Shown here in pieces: positions 29,715 to 40,756 of a stretch of 64,000 nt of DNA (the stretch's first letter is position 1; every line of letters starts with the position of its first letter). A program made the translations under genes and the position numbers. Source of the stretch: Roridomyces roridus (lineage: Eukaryota; Basidiomycota; Agaricomycetes; Agaricales; Mycenaceae); the NCBI GenBank assembly GCA_029378245.1, contig JARKIF010000006.1, forward strand, positions 930,001 through 994,000, in the 5' to 3' direction. The notes under the pieces were generated by a model, which saw nothing but the letters and a program-made list of their open reading frames with translations, did not search any database and had not been told where the DNA came from.

Positions 29715-30600
29715 GCTTCCTCTACGCGCTGCGCGATCTCTGCTCCTCCGCGCTTGTCAGTTGCGCTTGGGTCCCTCCTGCCTCTTCCTGCACAGTCCCG
29801 GGTCTTCTCATCCACCGACCTCCGAGAATGCGAAACCCAATGTACTGCCTTGTCGCCCATATTTCAGGCGTCTCCCCATCTCACAGGATTCGTACATATA
29901 AGAACGCTCGTCGACGGTCCGCTTTCATGGCGTCTGATTTACGAAGAACTACTCAGCCATTCGAATTCTTTCAGCCGACGTCTGACCACGCCCGAAACTG
30001 AAAAGATTACGACCCGCGGACGTCACCCACTCCTTTCTGAGAATCGAATCCCATCTCTCGACGCCGAGTACGAAACATGGGATCAGCTTCTTCGGATGTG
30101 TGGTGCGTGCTGCCAGAATATCAAGCACCTCTTCTACCACTTCGACATCACCGATCCAGACTCTGTGCTGTGAAGCTGGAATCTCTCCTGATCAATGCAG
30201 TGGCTACCTCACAGAAGAGAAGAGTTTCTCGACATTCTCTCCAGTTCGCTTGACACTATCAAAGTCCTCTCTCTGTAGGGTAGGGGTACGTTACTCCAAG
30301 CAAACCTGTCTCATTTGAAATATGCGAGTAACATTTTGTTTTAGACGTTCAACGCGGATTCGCACTACACGCCGTCGCCCAACTGGACATGCAGCACCAC
30401 TGGAATTCCTCGTTCCGTTCCGTTCCGATTCTTGGCGCCGTCCGACTTGTACTTACATCCAGACAGGCGGGGTCGCCTCTTGGCCATTCGATTCCAGGAG
30501 TACAATTTCACGAATCACAGCAAATCATCTATTTCGGCTGGATACGACATTGTCCGACCTGCAACTCGACGTGAATACGGATGGTGGTAATCAACTTTAG
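29715..30600 (+). pseudogene. Decayed F-box protein gene, relative of the gene at 38.8 kb
   Basis: Plus strand. Pieces of an F-box protein appear in different frames: 'SSTDLRECETQCTALSPIFQ' and 'ASPHLTGF' match 'SSLDLRRNSQCDALSAIF' and 'SPHLAGF' of the intact gene at 38.8 kb. 'CCQNIKHLFYHFDI' matches 'CSPNIKHLSYDLMF'. 'LSSSLDTIKVLSL' followed by a stop matches 'LSPSLDTIKILSL'. The last part around 30490-30580 gives 'IRFQEY' against 'IRFQVY'. The order is preserved but frameshifts and stops prevent a single product. There is no obvious start with an intact F-box. Confidence 0.7.
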
Positions 30601-30950
30601 GACGCCGGAGCATGGACCGGGATCTGCTCAAAACCGCGGTTCGTATTCATCGTTGGGAGTCGGCGCCTCCCCACTGATGTTCACTCGATCTGCATATTTT
30701 GAGGACGAGAAATCGATGCCGTGGTATTCTGAGATGCTGTAACTGACTGTGACTGTCTTTGAATCTCGAATCCTATTTCACACGGCTGCGCAGCTTCGCT
30801 TTTTTTAAGGGGTCGCCACTCTAGGCCCCCATGCCGCCGGCCCCCGAGCGTTGCTAAAGATAACAAATTAAAGGTTATCTGACCCACTGGCACAAGCCCT
30901 GACCACGACCCTGCACTCCCACCCTCCTCCTTTCTCCCCCTCCACCCACA

Positions 30951-31941
30951 ATGAATATCGACTACACGCTCTGCAACACCCCCGAAAAGCTAACCACGGC
31001 TCTAACCACCCTGCAAGACGCCCAAATCCTCTTCCTGGACTGCGAAGGCGAACGGCTCGGGGTCCGTGGCGGGAAACTATCCCTCATCTCGATCGGTGTA
31101 CCCACACACCACCAGCAGCTCCGCGTGTACCTCATCGACGCACTTGCCCTCGGCGGGTCGGGCCTCAGACCAATCTGGTCTCTCCTCTCATCTCCGGACG
31201 TCCGAAAAGTGGTGTTTGACGGACGGATGGACCAGAGCGCGTTCTATTACAGCTACAATCGGGTGACAATGGACAATGTGGTGGATTTGCAGCTCGCCGA
31301 CGTTAAATCGCGGTGGGCGTTCCGGGGCGAGAAGGCGAAGCAGCGTCGGGCGAGGCTCGTTCCGTATTTGGATTATGGGGAGGTTAACGGGAACAAGCTG
31401 CTATACCAAGATATGCACAAGCTCGCGGGACTCCAGCAGGTCGTTAGGGAACATGGGGTGGTCTTGCAGGATCATCAGAATCGAATGAAGATGAAAGGTT
31501 CGGCCCAAGTTAACTGTAAATGCATAATCGTATTGATATTGACTCGACGCAGCCCATTTCGATCACAAAAATTGGATGAAACGCCCACTTGGCAAGAAAT
31601 CCCTCCGTTACGCAGCGAACGACATCACCCTGATCCACGCCGTATGCCTCGACTTCACGACAAAAGGATACATCGGCGAGGATCTCCCCGCGCAGAGTTT
31701 GCGCTACACGCGGATGTGGATTGCGGGTAATCAGCCGAGGGTGAATGATGAGTACAAGATGCATGCGTTGCTTCCGCTCGACATTCTCTTCGCGGCGGAG
31801 GGGGAGCAGAGGAAACGATGCAAGGGATGCGAGCGGGAGCTTTCCAAGGGTTGTTTTTCGAATAAGGCGTGGGGAGGTGGGGAGTCGAGGAGGAGGTGTC
31901 TTGTTTGCAGGGCGATTGGGATGCGTGTGGAGAGTGACTGA
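30951..31941 (+). CDS. DEDD-type 3'-5' exonuclease domain protein with C-terminal Cys motif
   Basis: Two exons (30951-31497 and 31553-31941) encode 311 residues. Exonuclease motifs are visible: ExoI 'ILFLDCEGERLG' (Asp and Glu), ExoII 'VRKVVFDGRMDQSAFYY' (Asp), and ExoIII 'SLRYAANDITLIHAV' (Tyr-x3-Asp), so this is the DEDDy class shared by RNase D and WRN-type nucleases. Between II and III is 'KLLYQDMHKLAGLQQVVREH'. After the domain the C-terminus carries 'RCKGCERELSKGCFSNKAW' and 'RRRCLVCRAIG', a four- or five-Cys arrangement that may bind zinc. The start ATG is preceded by a pyrimidine-rich leader. The 55-bp intron has a weak donor (GTTCGG) but keeps the frame. Likely a nuclear or cytosolic RNA/DNA processing enzyme; the substrate is not evident. 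Confidence 0.85.
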
Positions 31942-32062
31942 ATTGCAAGAGTGGAGGAGAAAAATGTGTGCGATATCTTGGAAGTTCGAGCTGTAAAGAT
32001 GTATGTATCAGTTGTTGCAGACAGTAGTGAATGGCGCACGATCAACTTCAAGTTGGCGGGAT

Positions 32063-32166
32063 AAAAAACCAGGCAAGAAGTAGTGTACGCATATCCGGGT
32101 CCGGATTCGAACCGGGGGTCTCTGCCGGACGCTCCCATGCGCGACATGAGAACCAAGGAACCCAGA
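32063..32166 (-). repeat. tRNA-like module with B-box and T6 terminator
   Basis: On the minus strand a stretch of about 75 nt (32166-32092) could close like a tRNA. A 7-bp acceptor-like pairing (GTCTGGG with CCCGGAT, two G-T wobbles) surrounds a T-arm CCGG/CCGG with the loop TTCGAAT, and GGTTCGAATCC is a perfect B-box (32101-32115). The D- and anticodon arms do not fold conventionally, so it is not a functional tRNA gene. T6 lies 24 nt downstream. Probably a SINE head or tRNA pseudogene. Confidence 0.5.
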
Positions 32167-32505
32167 CGATTCTTCCTAAGCTTTCTGTAATCTGTGTGTG
32201 GGTTTAGTTTTGCCAGAGATGGGCAGCCGGTCCCGTGGATCAAGGTTGTCTGACTGCCGCACGTTGGCCGAGGCATCGGCTCACAATTCTCGGCTGTACT
32301 GGTTCACAAGTACTTGGCCTCGAAACGAAAAAGGGCGAGAGTGAGGGAAGCCTACTTCCCGAATTGAGCGAGAGTCTGTCGACAGCGCTGACTCGGATGA
32401 CAAAGCGAATCGCGACATTACCCAGTGAAGCAGGCAGAGACGTTTGTTGAACAACAGGCCTCACATTGGTCAGTAGATTTTCCAGCTGCAGTTGCATGTC
32501 GAAAA

Positions 32506-32600
32506 AAAGGTAAACCACCTTCCACGTCCCAGAAAGCTGGCCGGAATCGAACCTGCGCGAGTCCGAATGGTTCAGAGTTGCTGATTCCCAGACTCGGGAC
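32506..32600 (-). repeat. tRNA-like B-box module
   Basis: The B-box GGTTCGATTCC is at 32541-32553 on the minus strand, with a T-run about 35 nt further on that strand (near 32506). Confidence 0.45.
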
Positions 32601-32710
32601 TCCTTTTTGCCTTGCCTGCCCTCGAGTATTGGGACTTGAGGTATGGATCTTTGCCGGCCGCGCAATTAGCATCAGCCATCTCGGCTTCTCTCAGTCATTG
32701 ACGGAAGGAT

Positions 32711-32790
32711 AAAAAATCTGGTCGAACACTGGGAGAATATGAGTGGGCGAGTCCCGAATCGAACGGGTTCAACTCGCCTGGAGGCTTGGA
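32711..32790 (-). repeat. tRNA-like B-box module
   Basis: The T-arm CCCG/CGGG around TTCGATT (32753-32767) on the minus strand is followed by T6 at 32716-32711. Confidence 0.5.
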
Positions 32791-33053
32791 GCAAACACTG
32801 GTGCATAGTGGAAGTCTCCTGGCATGTATTCTAAGGTGGTTTTCTCACCTTCTTTCGAAATGAAATGCGCTGTGTTTCTGGTTTGAAACCGCTCAGGTTC
32901 AGATGTCAGCAATTAGGTATCGGTGAGGAATATCTTTTCATCTCGGCCCGATGCCACCCGGATGCGCCCGAAAAGTGTCGGACTCTCTTCCCTTCCATCG
33001 CCGGAGCGCTTTCACGGATACCAAGACCCAAAAGGAAAGAATTGAATGCAAGA

Positions 33054-33190
33054 ACAAAAATTGAAATGTCCGAGTCCACTTGTCTTCGCACCGCAGACCT
33101 GGGATTCGAACCAGAGTATAATATATCGCCCAGCCCATATCGGCCCGCCATCGGTCTCGCAAGTGGTGAAGCTTCCCTGACTACACCATC
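33054..33190 (-). repeat. SINE-like Pol III unit with both A- and B-box
   Basis: On the minus strand TGGTGTAGTCAGG (33188-33176) matches an A-box, GGTTCGAATCC (33112-33102) a B-box, and T5 (33058-33054) could terminate. The A-to-B distance is longer than in a tRNA without intron, so a tRNA-derived SINE is more likely than a tRNA gene. Confidence 0.5.
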
Positions 33191-33574
33191 TGAACCAACT
33201 TGAGGAATAGGCGGCACGCCATCTCCCGCGGCGAACAGTGACAACCATCTTTCTCTCATGCTGAATGTTGAACAGCACTTCGGAATCCGAGGATGCACCT
33301 AACCGTCAATTCGTTCTCTCCGTCGTCAAGGGGCATAGGCAAGACAGATCGCTAGCAAGAGCTGATCTTTCCTCCCGGCTCTCGCGACTCGCACCTTCGG
33401 GGTCTGAAGTAAATTTAACACTCTGCCTGGAATCCAGGACCGGGAGGCCTCGTGCAACGCGGTGAATTATTTCCTCATTTGGTGGGATATTTCGCATCCG
33501 GATTTGAAGCGGTGTTCGGGTTCCAAAATTGGTTCAAACGTGTACATTACGTATCAGCGGTAGACTTGCAAAAC

Positions 33575-33583
33575 TATAAAAAA
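33575..33583 (+). promoter_or_regulatory. TATA box of the acid phosphatase gene
   Basis: TATAAAAAA lies 40 bp before the phosphatase ATG (33615). An out-of-frame ATG at 33583 overlaps it and is probably upstream of the transcript start. Confidence 0.5.
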
Positions 33584-33614
33584 TGGGCCCACCCACTTTG
33601 CAGCCGTCGCCGCG

Positions 33615-35673
33615 ATGCTACCCACTCCATCTCCCGCCCTCGTCGTCACAGCCGTGCTGCTGCACGCCTCTCTGGCCTCGGCAGCGGCGCAAGCCAAGGC
33701 ATCGACATTCGCAGGTGCCACCACGAGCTTCCTATTCCCCCCGGCGGGTGCCATATCCTCCGCCGCTCCCCTCTCTACGTTCTTCCCCGACGCAACACAA
33801 ATCGACTTCTTCGGGCCTACCCCCACCGGCGCTGAAGCCTTCGCCATCGCCACCGCGCCCTTCTCGCCCCAGTTCGCCGACATCTTCCCCTTGGTGGAGC
33901 CCTCCACGGAGGACCACACGTCGTTCGACGTCATCCACTCGTGGGGCAACCTCGGGCCTTTCGAAAGCACGTCCCTAGGATTGAAGAGTAGCCCGCGCGT
34001 GCCGGATGGATGTGAGCTCACGCAGGTGCATTTACTCCATCGGCATGGGGCGAGGTATCCCACTTCTGGGGCTGCGCCCGCTGCGTTTGCCGCGGCGCTG
34101 CATAATGCTGCATCGAATGGGACTGTGAAAGTGTCTGGACCGTTGGCGTTTTTGCAGGATTGGAGGTACAAGCTCGGGGCGGAGATCTTGACGCCTTTTG
34201 GGCGGGATCAGATGTGCGTCCGGTTTCCCTTTCCCTCGACTTCATGAAGTTGACGAGAGTATGAAGGTTCGAGCTGGGTGTAGGTTTCCGTGTCAAGTAC
34301 GGTGATCTGTTGAAGGGATTCACGCGGCTTCCGGTGTGGCGTACAACTTCGGAGGGTAAGTTTCCTTGGTACTCCGAGATCCTCGCCTGACTCTTTTATG
34401 TCATGCGCAGAACGAATGGTGGATTCCGCTCTGCACTTCGCCGCGGGGTTCTTTGGAGTCCAATCATACCAGACAGACTATGAGCAATGGATCGACATCG
34501 AGGCTGTTGGGTTCAACTGTGTGTCTCCTCCCTCCTCCTGTCCTGATTCAAAATTGAAATCAAACAGCCACACTCGCTCCATATGACAGGTGTCCAAACG
34601 CCCTCAATTTCGTCTCCCTGCTCGGCAACCCTGCACTCGCAAAGTGGCAATCAGTCTACCTCGCAGACGCAGAGAAACGGTTGAGCAAGGATTTCAGTGC
34701 GAGTGATGGACTCGAGTTGAATTCCACGGTGTTGTATGCTATGCAGCAACTGTGTGCTTACGAGGTGCGTCCGACGGTGTTTCATTATAAAATTCTGATT
34801 GCATCGGTTGAAGACTGTTGCATTGGGATTCTCATCCTTCTGTGACCTGTTCACGGAGGAAGAGTGGAAGGGGTACGAGTATTCTGTGGATCTCTCGTTT
34901 TGGTACAATAACGGCCCTGGGAATCCAGCTGTTGCGGCGCAGGGTGTAGGTTGGGTACAGGAGCTCGTCGCGCGTCTTACGCAGGTTCGTTCAATTTCGA
35001 TTTCAACATTACTTGCCACTCATATTCATTGAACAGTCCCGAGCCGCACTCGCACCTGGCGTCCAATCGACATTCAACCAAACCACTGTGCAGAGCAACA
35101 TCACGTTCCCGCTCGAGCAGCCGATTTTTGTGGATGCGACGCATGATACGGTCATTAGTACCAGTGCGTCTTATGCTCTCCCCAAAGGAAGTTCTGAACA
35201 TGAGAATAGTTGTGGTCGCGATGAACTTTACCAGCCTGGCGGGTGGAGGACCATTGCCTGACACACATATTCCGAAGAATCGGGTGCGTGCCAGTTCTTT
35301 CGTATCTGCCGGCTGATGCGAGCAACGTACGTACCTGTAACAGTCCTACAAAGTCAACCAAATCGCGCCCTTTGGCTCCAACCTTGTCGGGCAGGTCCTC
35401 TCCTGCCCCAAACTCGCTTCTTCATCCAAGTCTTCCTCCTCCCAAGTGACACCAACGCACATCCGCTGGCTCCTCAACGACGCCACCGTCCCACTCACCG
35501 GCCTCTCCGGCTGCCCATCTTCGCAGGACGGTTTGTGCCCCATTGATACGTTCATCAAGGGACTCCAGAAAAGGATTCAGGAGATTGATTTTGAAGGTGG
35601 TTGTTTTGGGAATATTACTCTGCCGACGGGGGGTCCGGCCGGGGCGGGGAGTTTGGTTGGTGGGCAGGCGTAA
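33615..35673 (+). CDS. Secreted histidine acid phosphatase (phytase / multiple inositol polyphosphate phosphatase type)
   Basis: Eight exons (33615-34213, 34267-34355, 34411-34518, 34568-34764, 34814-34984, 35037-35163, 35210-35283, 35344-35673) join in frame to 564 residues. The N-terminus is a signal peptide ending near 'LASAAA'. The catalytic signature RHGARYP is at residues 143-149, containing the nucleophile His. The distal HD pair, the proton donor, is in 'DATHDTVIS'. Between them are typical branch-2 segments: 'FELGVGFRVKYGDLL', 'LPVWRTTSEERMVDSALHFA', 'FNSTLAPYDRCPNAL', 'NNGPGNP'. Several Cys and N-x-S/T sites fit an extracellular glycoprotein. It hydrolyses phosphomonoesters, probably phytate or inositol phosphates, for phosphate acquisition. 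The length exceeds usual fungal phytases (~440-500), mainly through a long N-terminal Ala/Ser/Pro region and a Gly-rich tail ('GGPAGAGSLVGGQA'). Confidence 0.88.
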
Positions 35674-35739
35674 GTCAAAGTGAGCGGTGACAGAGGTGGG
35701 GATCGGGATTGAGCGCTGCCAATGAACCAGATGTTTAGG

Positions 35740-36140
35740 GACCATGTATCGAATGAATTAATGCATTGGGACTTAACCCGAGTCGAGTGTGGCCCGTTGT
35801 ATGCAAGGACCGGCTTTGGTCCAGGAACCCCTTTCAATCCGGGCATGGGCTTGAACGAAGTGGTCGGACAGTCCTTTTTGCGTCCCACCCACTCCACGAT
35901 CTCACCCTGGCTGCGGTTCATTTCCTGTCCCCTAGCCCATAATATCAGTGATTGAGGAACCATGCCAGCCATGTATCACATGAATGCCAAGATTCATGTA
36001 TCTTCCACTGGAGGTGAACCAAAGTCAAGTGTAGCCCGTTGGTTCCAGGGACCGACTTCACCGAAGGACCCCGTTCGATTCGGGAATGAGCTTAAATCCG
36101 TGCCAACAAGATTTCAGGCTGACTGAGGTCCATTCTCAAC
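35740..36140 (+). repeat. Pair of diverged direct repeats with a plus-strand B-box-like motif
   Basis: The segments at about 35765-35880 and 36010-36120 share 'gt..agtgt.gcccgttg', '.aggacc..ct..' and 'gg.c.tga.ctt'. The second contains 'ccgttcgattcggg' (about 36087), a B-box-like word in the plus orientation. Non-coding. Confidence 0.5.
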
Positions 36141-36444
36141 CCGTACCTTCGCTATTGAGAGTGGTTCCTTGATGTCGAAAATGCGAAAATCTGCGATTTC
36201 CTAGTATGGCCATTTTCCATGCGTATCATCGGTCGCGAGGCCGAGGTCATTGGAGGAGTCTACATAGATCTGGAGAGTGTCATTGATGGGATGTCAGCAG
36301 TGCGGCATGAGTCGGCATGTGTCAGATGACTATCAGTTCAAACTCCTATTTCTTTCATCCTTTCGCCCGCGTTCGCAAATGTAGATGGAATGTTCGCCGA
36401 CATCAAGTAATCCCGACGCCATCATGGTGGTGGTGTGTAGGTAC

Positions 36445-37335
36445 TAGGGATGCACACCGTACCCGTGTCAACCCGTTTGACGGCCGTCCGTACACGGGTA
36501 CGGACCCGTACCCGTCGGGCCCTTCCCCGAAAAAATATACGGGACGGGTACGGACGGCAACACTGCCGTCCGTCCCGTCAATCTCACAGTTTGACGGGCC
36601 GTCTACGGGTTGGCATCCGTGATGGTCGGATCAGAGGTATTTTTGACCGGAATCTGTTGAGCCGGTGGTGGGAAGACCGGCGCAAGCAGGTGTTGACAAT
36701 GTGCTTTGGATCCGAGGCAGAGCCTCGATTGATTAAGTCATGACTACTAATCACTATTGAATCACTACGTTTCCACAACTATCAACTATAGTCAACTACT
36801 CGCCGTTCTCGGCAACCGTCATTTGGATGGGCCCAAGCCGTGAGCCGGGTACATTAGGTGTGATTTTATGATGTTCTAGACCAGGACTGGGCTCGATGCG
36901 GCATTGTTCGCCGTGATCCAGCTACTAGTTGACTAAGTAATCTAGTCAAATCCGGATCAGTTAGTGATCAGTAGTGACACTATATGATAGTCAATCGAGG
37001 CTCTGAGATTCCGAGGGCACTATCAGCCTCTTATCAGCTGATTGATGGGACAACTGACCCCAAATCTACATCAAACCATCGTCAACAGTGGTGAACTCTT
37101 GGTTGGCTCACCAGAATGAGATGTACTGACATTGGCAATATGTATAGAGAACACTACAACAATGCAAGATGGTTTTCACAGTTCAAATGTGAGCACTTTG
37201 ATGAGATTCGTACGGGACCCGTCTTTTGACGGCCCGTACCCGTCAATTTTGCCGTCCCGTCCCGTCGGACCCATTGAAATGTGAAAAAGACGGCTGTATT
37301 TTTGACGGCCCGTAACCAAGGGGTGAGCATCCTTA
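36445..37335. mobile_element. Candidate non-autonomous hAT-like element with subterminal 'ACGGGTACGG' repeats
   Basis: The left end reads tagggatgcacacc and the right end ggtgagcatcctta, an imperfect inverted pair. Both subterminal regions (36450-36620 and 37205-37320) are packed with the words 'gacggg', 'cccgtc', 'acgggtacgg' and 'ccgtaccc' in both orientations, as in transposase-binding subterminal repeats of hAT elements. No coding capacity is seen inside. I could not see a convincing 8-bp target duplication, so the exact borders are uncertain. Confidence 0.55.
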
Positions 37336-38834
37336 AATAATTCTACACAGGGTCGGAAAACTGGATTAAGACCCTTGGACCCCACCCTCCCTCTTAGCCG
37401 AGCCCCATTTGGAAATCTTCTTCTAACTCACAAATCTGCAGCTGAACACCTTGTCGACGAGACAGTCTATCCATACGACCCGTCGACGCCACCTCCGGCC
37501 TACCGGAAATTTGTACCGTCCGAGATGGTTGTGGAATCCAATCCCATGCCAAGTAGCAGCAATTTCTCACGGACTCAGAATCGAGTTGGGGATGATCCCA
37601 GAAAAAAATGTAAACAGCCCGTGTAACATCTAGCGTAGAGCACCGAGCTCTGTGTCCCAATTCAAATGATTTCACAGTAGGATTCCAGCTTGTACGATCC
37701 ATCCCCAGCGGCGAGCCACGCGCGTCTCAAGAGTCGCGATCAGCACACGGACGCAATTCCATGCACTCACACAACAGTCACAAATTCGCTGTTTGGTGTG
37801 GAGGTCGAGGAGGGTGGGCACTGTGGTGGGAGTCACGGATCAAGAGGGCCCGAAATCTGTAGCCAAATTGTAGCCGATGGAGCGCAATAAAAATGCCGAA
37901 TGGTCACCATCTTGAACACGGCGTCGTCGGCAATGATGAGCCTCAGCGGACTGGAATGCATGCAGCCCCATCCCGTCAGCAGGGTTTTCGGAATTGAATG
38001 ACGACCACATGCCGACACTAGAATTGATCCCAAGGTTGGCTGCGCAACCGGAACGGAGAAATCTAGCTCAGATGAATTGCACGCCGCTACAGCCCGGGAA
38101 TGATGCAACATTGGACGGACCTGTGAGTCATTCAATGGGTGATTGCAAGAAGCTCGGATCATGCCGTGATTACGGCTGCGTCTCAATCAGATGCCTTTCT
38201 GCGGAGTTGACGTGCGGCGGAAATATGGACCGATTTCGGAGCATCGGCAATCCAGGTCATGGGTCAGATTGCCAAATGGGCATCGGGGATGGTTTGATGA
38301 GGAGGGATTGAAGGTCCTGGGATTCATAAAGAACGATTCTAAACAAGTTAGAATCGTAATTGGAAGTGATTCACGAGGACCCGATCACTCACCGGATGTT
38401 CATGTCTTTGGATTGTTCGGGTTCCCTGTTGTCATAATGGCCGTCAGTTGCGAGTCATTTCCACCGTGGGCTTGGATGAAGGAGGCGCGGCAGCAGAATT
38501 AAGTACTTAGATCCGAGTCCGACAGCCGTAAGAAGGAGGCCGGCCTGAGGATCTGCCGTCTGGGGCGTCCAAGGGGCATCCGAGTCGAGGGGAGGAGTAA
38601 CAGCGCAACAGCACCGGTCAAGGAGACGAGGGACTCGCCGGTCAATCGCCGGTTCGAAGCAAAGGATTGGGATCAGGTGATCGCGGATCATCACCTTTGA
38701 TATGCATCTTGAGTCACATAGCTCGCGTACTCTTGCTCCCGCCCTCACACTTATTCCCTGCTGCCAATCGCTGTATCGTAAGTCCTTCCGTCTTTTATAC
38801 TCTAATCAAGATACCCAACCTGTTCAGACCTCAG
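37336..38834. other. No gene recognised; one conserved palindrome
   Basis: Only short frames occur. The 25-bp palindrome at 38333-38357 (acgattctaa / ttagaatcgt) has a relative at 44048-44074. Confidence 0.45.
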
Positions 38835-40085
38835 ATGAGCCTCCAGGGCGGTCCCCTACACATCCCTGAGCTCCTGGACCTCATCCTGAGCTTCGTCCAC
38901 GCCCCGCGCGATCTCCGCAGGTGTGCTCTCGTCAATCGCTCCTGCGCTCATCCTGCGCAGTCACGACTCTTTTCGTCCCTCGATCTGCGTCGCAATAGTC
39001 AATGCGATGCGCTATCGGCCATTTTCGCAACCTCCCCCCATCTCGCTGGGTTTGTCACAACACTCGTCATCTCCGCGCAGGAAGATTTGTCGTTCGCTTT
39101 ACGACAGCTCCTCGCCGTCTCATTCCCCTTCTTGACCACCATCCGATTCGTGGCCGACATCAACGTGGTCCCGGTTTACGTCGTGGACTTGGACGTGATG
39201 CGCTCTTTTCTCGGGATTCCGACGCTCATTTCGGTGACTGTAGAGACACCTTTCAAGTCATGGGATGAGATGGGACGCATTTGGAACGGTTGTTCTCCAA
39301 ATATCAAACATCTCTCCTACGACTTGATGTTCACGGTCGCTCCTTCGTTTACACCCTCTCTCAGCGGCTCGATGGAGATGTCCAGGCGAATCAAATTGGA
39401 CTCCTTGAATTCCAAGGCGTTCTCTAAGGACAGTGCCCCGTGGCGGCATGATCCCGGGTGCCCGTTCGATGTTTCCGGGCTGAAGGCATTCGGTTTCCAT
39501 TTTGGCATGACCAAGGAACTCGTCGATGTTCTTTCGCCCTCGCTTGACACTATCAAAATCCTTTCTCTGGACGTGCGTTGCCCACATCTGCTGTGTTTCA
39601 TGATCACGGCTGACTTGACGCACACAGGCATACAGCGCAAACGATCGCCAGGTTTCTCGCTTCCGCGCTGTTACTCAGCTCAATATCCGACACTACCAGA
39701 CCGAGGGCTCTCGCTCCTTCAATGCCATCCGGGTGATGCATCCAGACGTGCGGAATCGTATCTCAGCCATTCGATTCCAAGTGTACTTTTCCGGAGAACA
39801 CGATTTACTTTCCCTGGACGCGGAGCTGGGCAAAGTACATGAATATTTTCCGCGCCTACAGACGGTGGTCATCAACCTGCACCCCTCAAAATTAGGCACA
39901 GAGGAGTTCAAGGAGGAGTTCAAGCAGGATGTTCGCGCGTATCGTTGGAATCCGGACCCCGGTATCACTGTGCGATGCAGTGCGTCTCAGCTGATTTTCT
40001 CGGGCTGTGCCTGTACTGAATCCTGGTTTCGCTCGCAGATTTTGAGTCGGAGAGATCAATACCGTGGCATACCGAGATCGTCTAA
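38835..40085 (+). CDS. F-box/LRR-like protein
   Basis: Three exons (38835-39572, 39628-39979, 40039-40085), 378 residues in frame. The ATG at 38835 is the first in the frame after an intron-like leader. The N-terminus 'LHIPELLDLILSFVHAPRDL' plus 'RRCALVNRSCAHPAQSRLFS' is a classic F-box in this fungal family. The remainder is a Leu-rich fold with repeated strand-turn motifs ('FPFLTTIRFVADINVVPV', 'IPTLISVTVETPFKSWDEMG') and 'PSLDTIKILSLD' before the second intron. The C-terminal exon adds the acidic 'FESERSIPWHTEIV'. It is expected to bind Skp1 and a substrate in an SCF complex; the target is unknown. It is the intact relative of the pseudogene at 29.7-30.6 kb. Confidence 0.82.
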
Positions 40086-40234
40086 TGTCTTGTCACCAAG
40101 GGAATATTTTTATGTAACTCAAGTGGTCGTGGCAGTGAACCGACTATGCTTGTTTGGAGGTGTCCGTGAAGACAGGGGTGCTCCCCAAGAGCAGCCCCCC
40201 TGGGCCCGTGGTTGCACAAATCGAGGGACCACCA

Positions 40235-40310
40235 AGCAATGACAAAAAGAAGCGCATCATTGAACAAGATGATGTACCCGGTCCCGATTCGAACGGGGAT
40301 CCTTTGCGAT
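40235..40310 (-). repeat. tRNA-like B-box module
   Basis: The T-arm CCCCG/CGGG around TTCGAAT (40298-40283) on the minus strand is followed by T5 at 40248-40244. Confidence 0.45.
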
Positions 40311-40756
40311 TTCAGACTGGATGGTTGACAGACGCACGAGACGAGAGACTGAGCTGCACCCATCGACGAGTAGTCCACGTGAAATACCCTGAGGGAGAAT
40401 CTCACTGGTACAGGTTCAGTTACCAAGCCTAAGCCGGCTTAATTTCTTGAAGCTTACATAATTTCTTGAATCCTGTATCGCAGCAGCATGATTTTGGGTG
40501 CCTGTTGACGAGGCAGTGAAACAGCGTAAGGACAGGAAGATGAGGACGTTGAATTCAGCGGTAGATATCCCCTCATGGTGACACGGGAGGCTGCGTATGG
40601 AAAATGAATGCATGGCAACAAACAACAGCCTGATACAGCCTAGAAATCCTTAATATAACAGCCCAAATGCGAGACCTTATCTAGGACCACATGGAATTCT
40701 GAACCAGAGCGTGAGCGAAGGACGGAGGGAATCTTAGTGGAAAATGACGCACAATT

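Noticed and set aside
32092..32166. Functional tRNA gene on the minus strand
   Set aside because: Acceptor and T-arm pairs are plausible but the D-arm and anticodon loop do not fit (8-nt loop, no conserved A14/G18G19).
33583..33978. Alternative start of the phosphatase at 33583
   Set aside because: That ATG is in a different frame and overlaps the TATA box; the frame from 33615 carries the signal peptide and RHGARYP motif.
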